Shown here piece by piece: positions 5,862-6,089 of a DNA stretch of 6,089 nucleotides. The position numbers and the translations under genes are program-made. Origin of the DNA: Adhaeribacter sp. (GTDB lineage Bacteria > Bacteroidota > Bacteroidia > Cytophagales > Hymenobacteraceae). The stretch is taken from positions 1-6,089 of the forward strand of contig JAQBNV010000077.1 in the NCBI GenBank assembly GCA_028288395.1. The letters run 5' to 3'. The notes under the pieces were generated by a model that had not been told where the DNA came from, did no database searches, and worked only from the letters and a program-made list of their open reading frames with translations. The stretch's first letter is position 1; every line of letters begins with the position of its first letter.

Positions 5862-6089
5862 CCACAATAGCAGTGCTTAGTGGTAATTTTAAAGTCTCTT
5901 CTGCGCGTTGGCTTCGGACCAATGGACGATTACGCAGCCTGCCAATTCGCCAAAGTGGTTATACCAAAATCGTTTAACGTCCTCACAAACAAAAAACTTT
6001 TTCCACTGATATAGCTAATCTAGACCTGGAACGACATACCTATTATTAATATAAAAAGTAGTAAATTCAATATAAGCGTAACAATCATG
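5862..6089. other. Non-coding tail with a G/C-rich island and open frames on both strands
   Basis: No full gene is seen. Roughly 5899-5965 is markedly richer in G/C than the A/T-rich DNA on either side. Across it a plus-strand frame is open from 5871 to a TAG at 6012-6014 (47 codons; Met at 5922 begins MDDYAACQFAKVVIP). A minus-strand frame is open from 6014 to a TAA at 5891-5889 (it includes FWYNHFGELAGCVIVHWSEA) but has no Met start. Both look protein-like, which is typical of a gene relic or a dispersed intergenic repeat. The final three bases (6087-6089) are ATG and could start the next plus-strand gene, but nothing beyond is visible. Confidence 0.4.
5906..5924. other. Short hairpin with a cUUCGg tetraloop
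   Basis: CGTTGG (5906-5911) pairs with CCAATG (5919-5924), one pair being a G-T wobble. Between them C5912 and G5917 close a TTCG loop, with A5918 bulged. In RNA, C(UUCG)G is an unusually stable tetraloop. No T-run follows directly, so it is not a standard terminator. It lies 45 bp after the SRPBCC gene stop and may cap that transcript's 3' end or belong to the surrounding G/C-rich element. Confidence 0.3.

Noticed and set aside
1..6089. CRISPR array, tRNA, rRNA, riboswitch or toxin-antitoxin pair
   Set aside because: No regularly spaced repeats, cloverleaf, conserved RNA cores or small paired genes of that kind were seen on either strand.

Overview
The window looks like chromosomal DNA of a Bacteroidota bacterium, probably Cytophagales/Hymenobacteraceae-like; the genus cannot be fixed from the sequence alone. 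The evidence is a TonB-dependent receptor with an N-terminal carboxypeptidase-like domain, a DUF4249 lipoprotein and a GIN-domain (DUF2807) lipoprotein. In addition, the gene starts sit behind A/T-rich leaders with no Shine-Dalgarno sequence, as is usual in this phylum.

Layout. (1) Positions 1 to about 234 hold the outer end of an insertion sequence. It carries the N-terminus of an IS1595-family (ISXO2-like) transposase read leftward off the window edge and broken by a stop at codon 10. (2) About 235-491 is a mostly non-coding leader, with a small hydrophobic reading frame of doubtful status on the minus strand and a 10-bp direct repeat spaced 21 bp apart. (3) Positions 492-4462 hold three co-directional genes with exactly 40 bp between each pair: a TonB-dependent outer-membrane receptor, a DUF4249 lipoprotein and a GIN-domain lipoprotein. 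They are probably one transcription unit for an outer-membrane/cell-surface complex. (4) Positions 4463-4676 are an A/T-rich gap containing a 14-bp inverted repeat enclosing about 90 bp, with a strong hairpin nested inside. (5) Positions 4677-5861 hold two visibly more A/T-rich genes: a five-helix, histidine-containing membrane protein resembling cytochrome b subunits of succinate dehydrogenase/fumarate reductase, and an SRPBCC (Bet v1-like) protein. (6) Positions 5862-6089 are non-coding, with a G/C-rich island containing a cUUCGg-type hairpin and protein-like open frames on both strands. It may be a dispersed repeat or gene relic.

How the genes may work together. The receptor has a signal peptide, plug and barrel and should import an unknown ligand using TonB energy. 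DUF4249 proteins are commonly encoded beside such receptors and may act as a surface partner, by analogy with SusD. The GIN lipoprotein, placed third, would add a repetitive beta-structured surface protein. No substrate-degrading enzyme, sigma/anti-sigma pair or inner-membrane transporter lies in the window, so the ligand is unknown. The membrane protein and the SRPBCC protein show no evident link to that operon, and the change in base composition suggests a separate history. No CRISPR array, tRNA, rRNA or clear novel defence system was seen.
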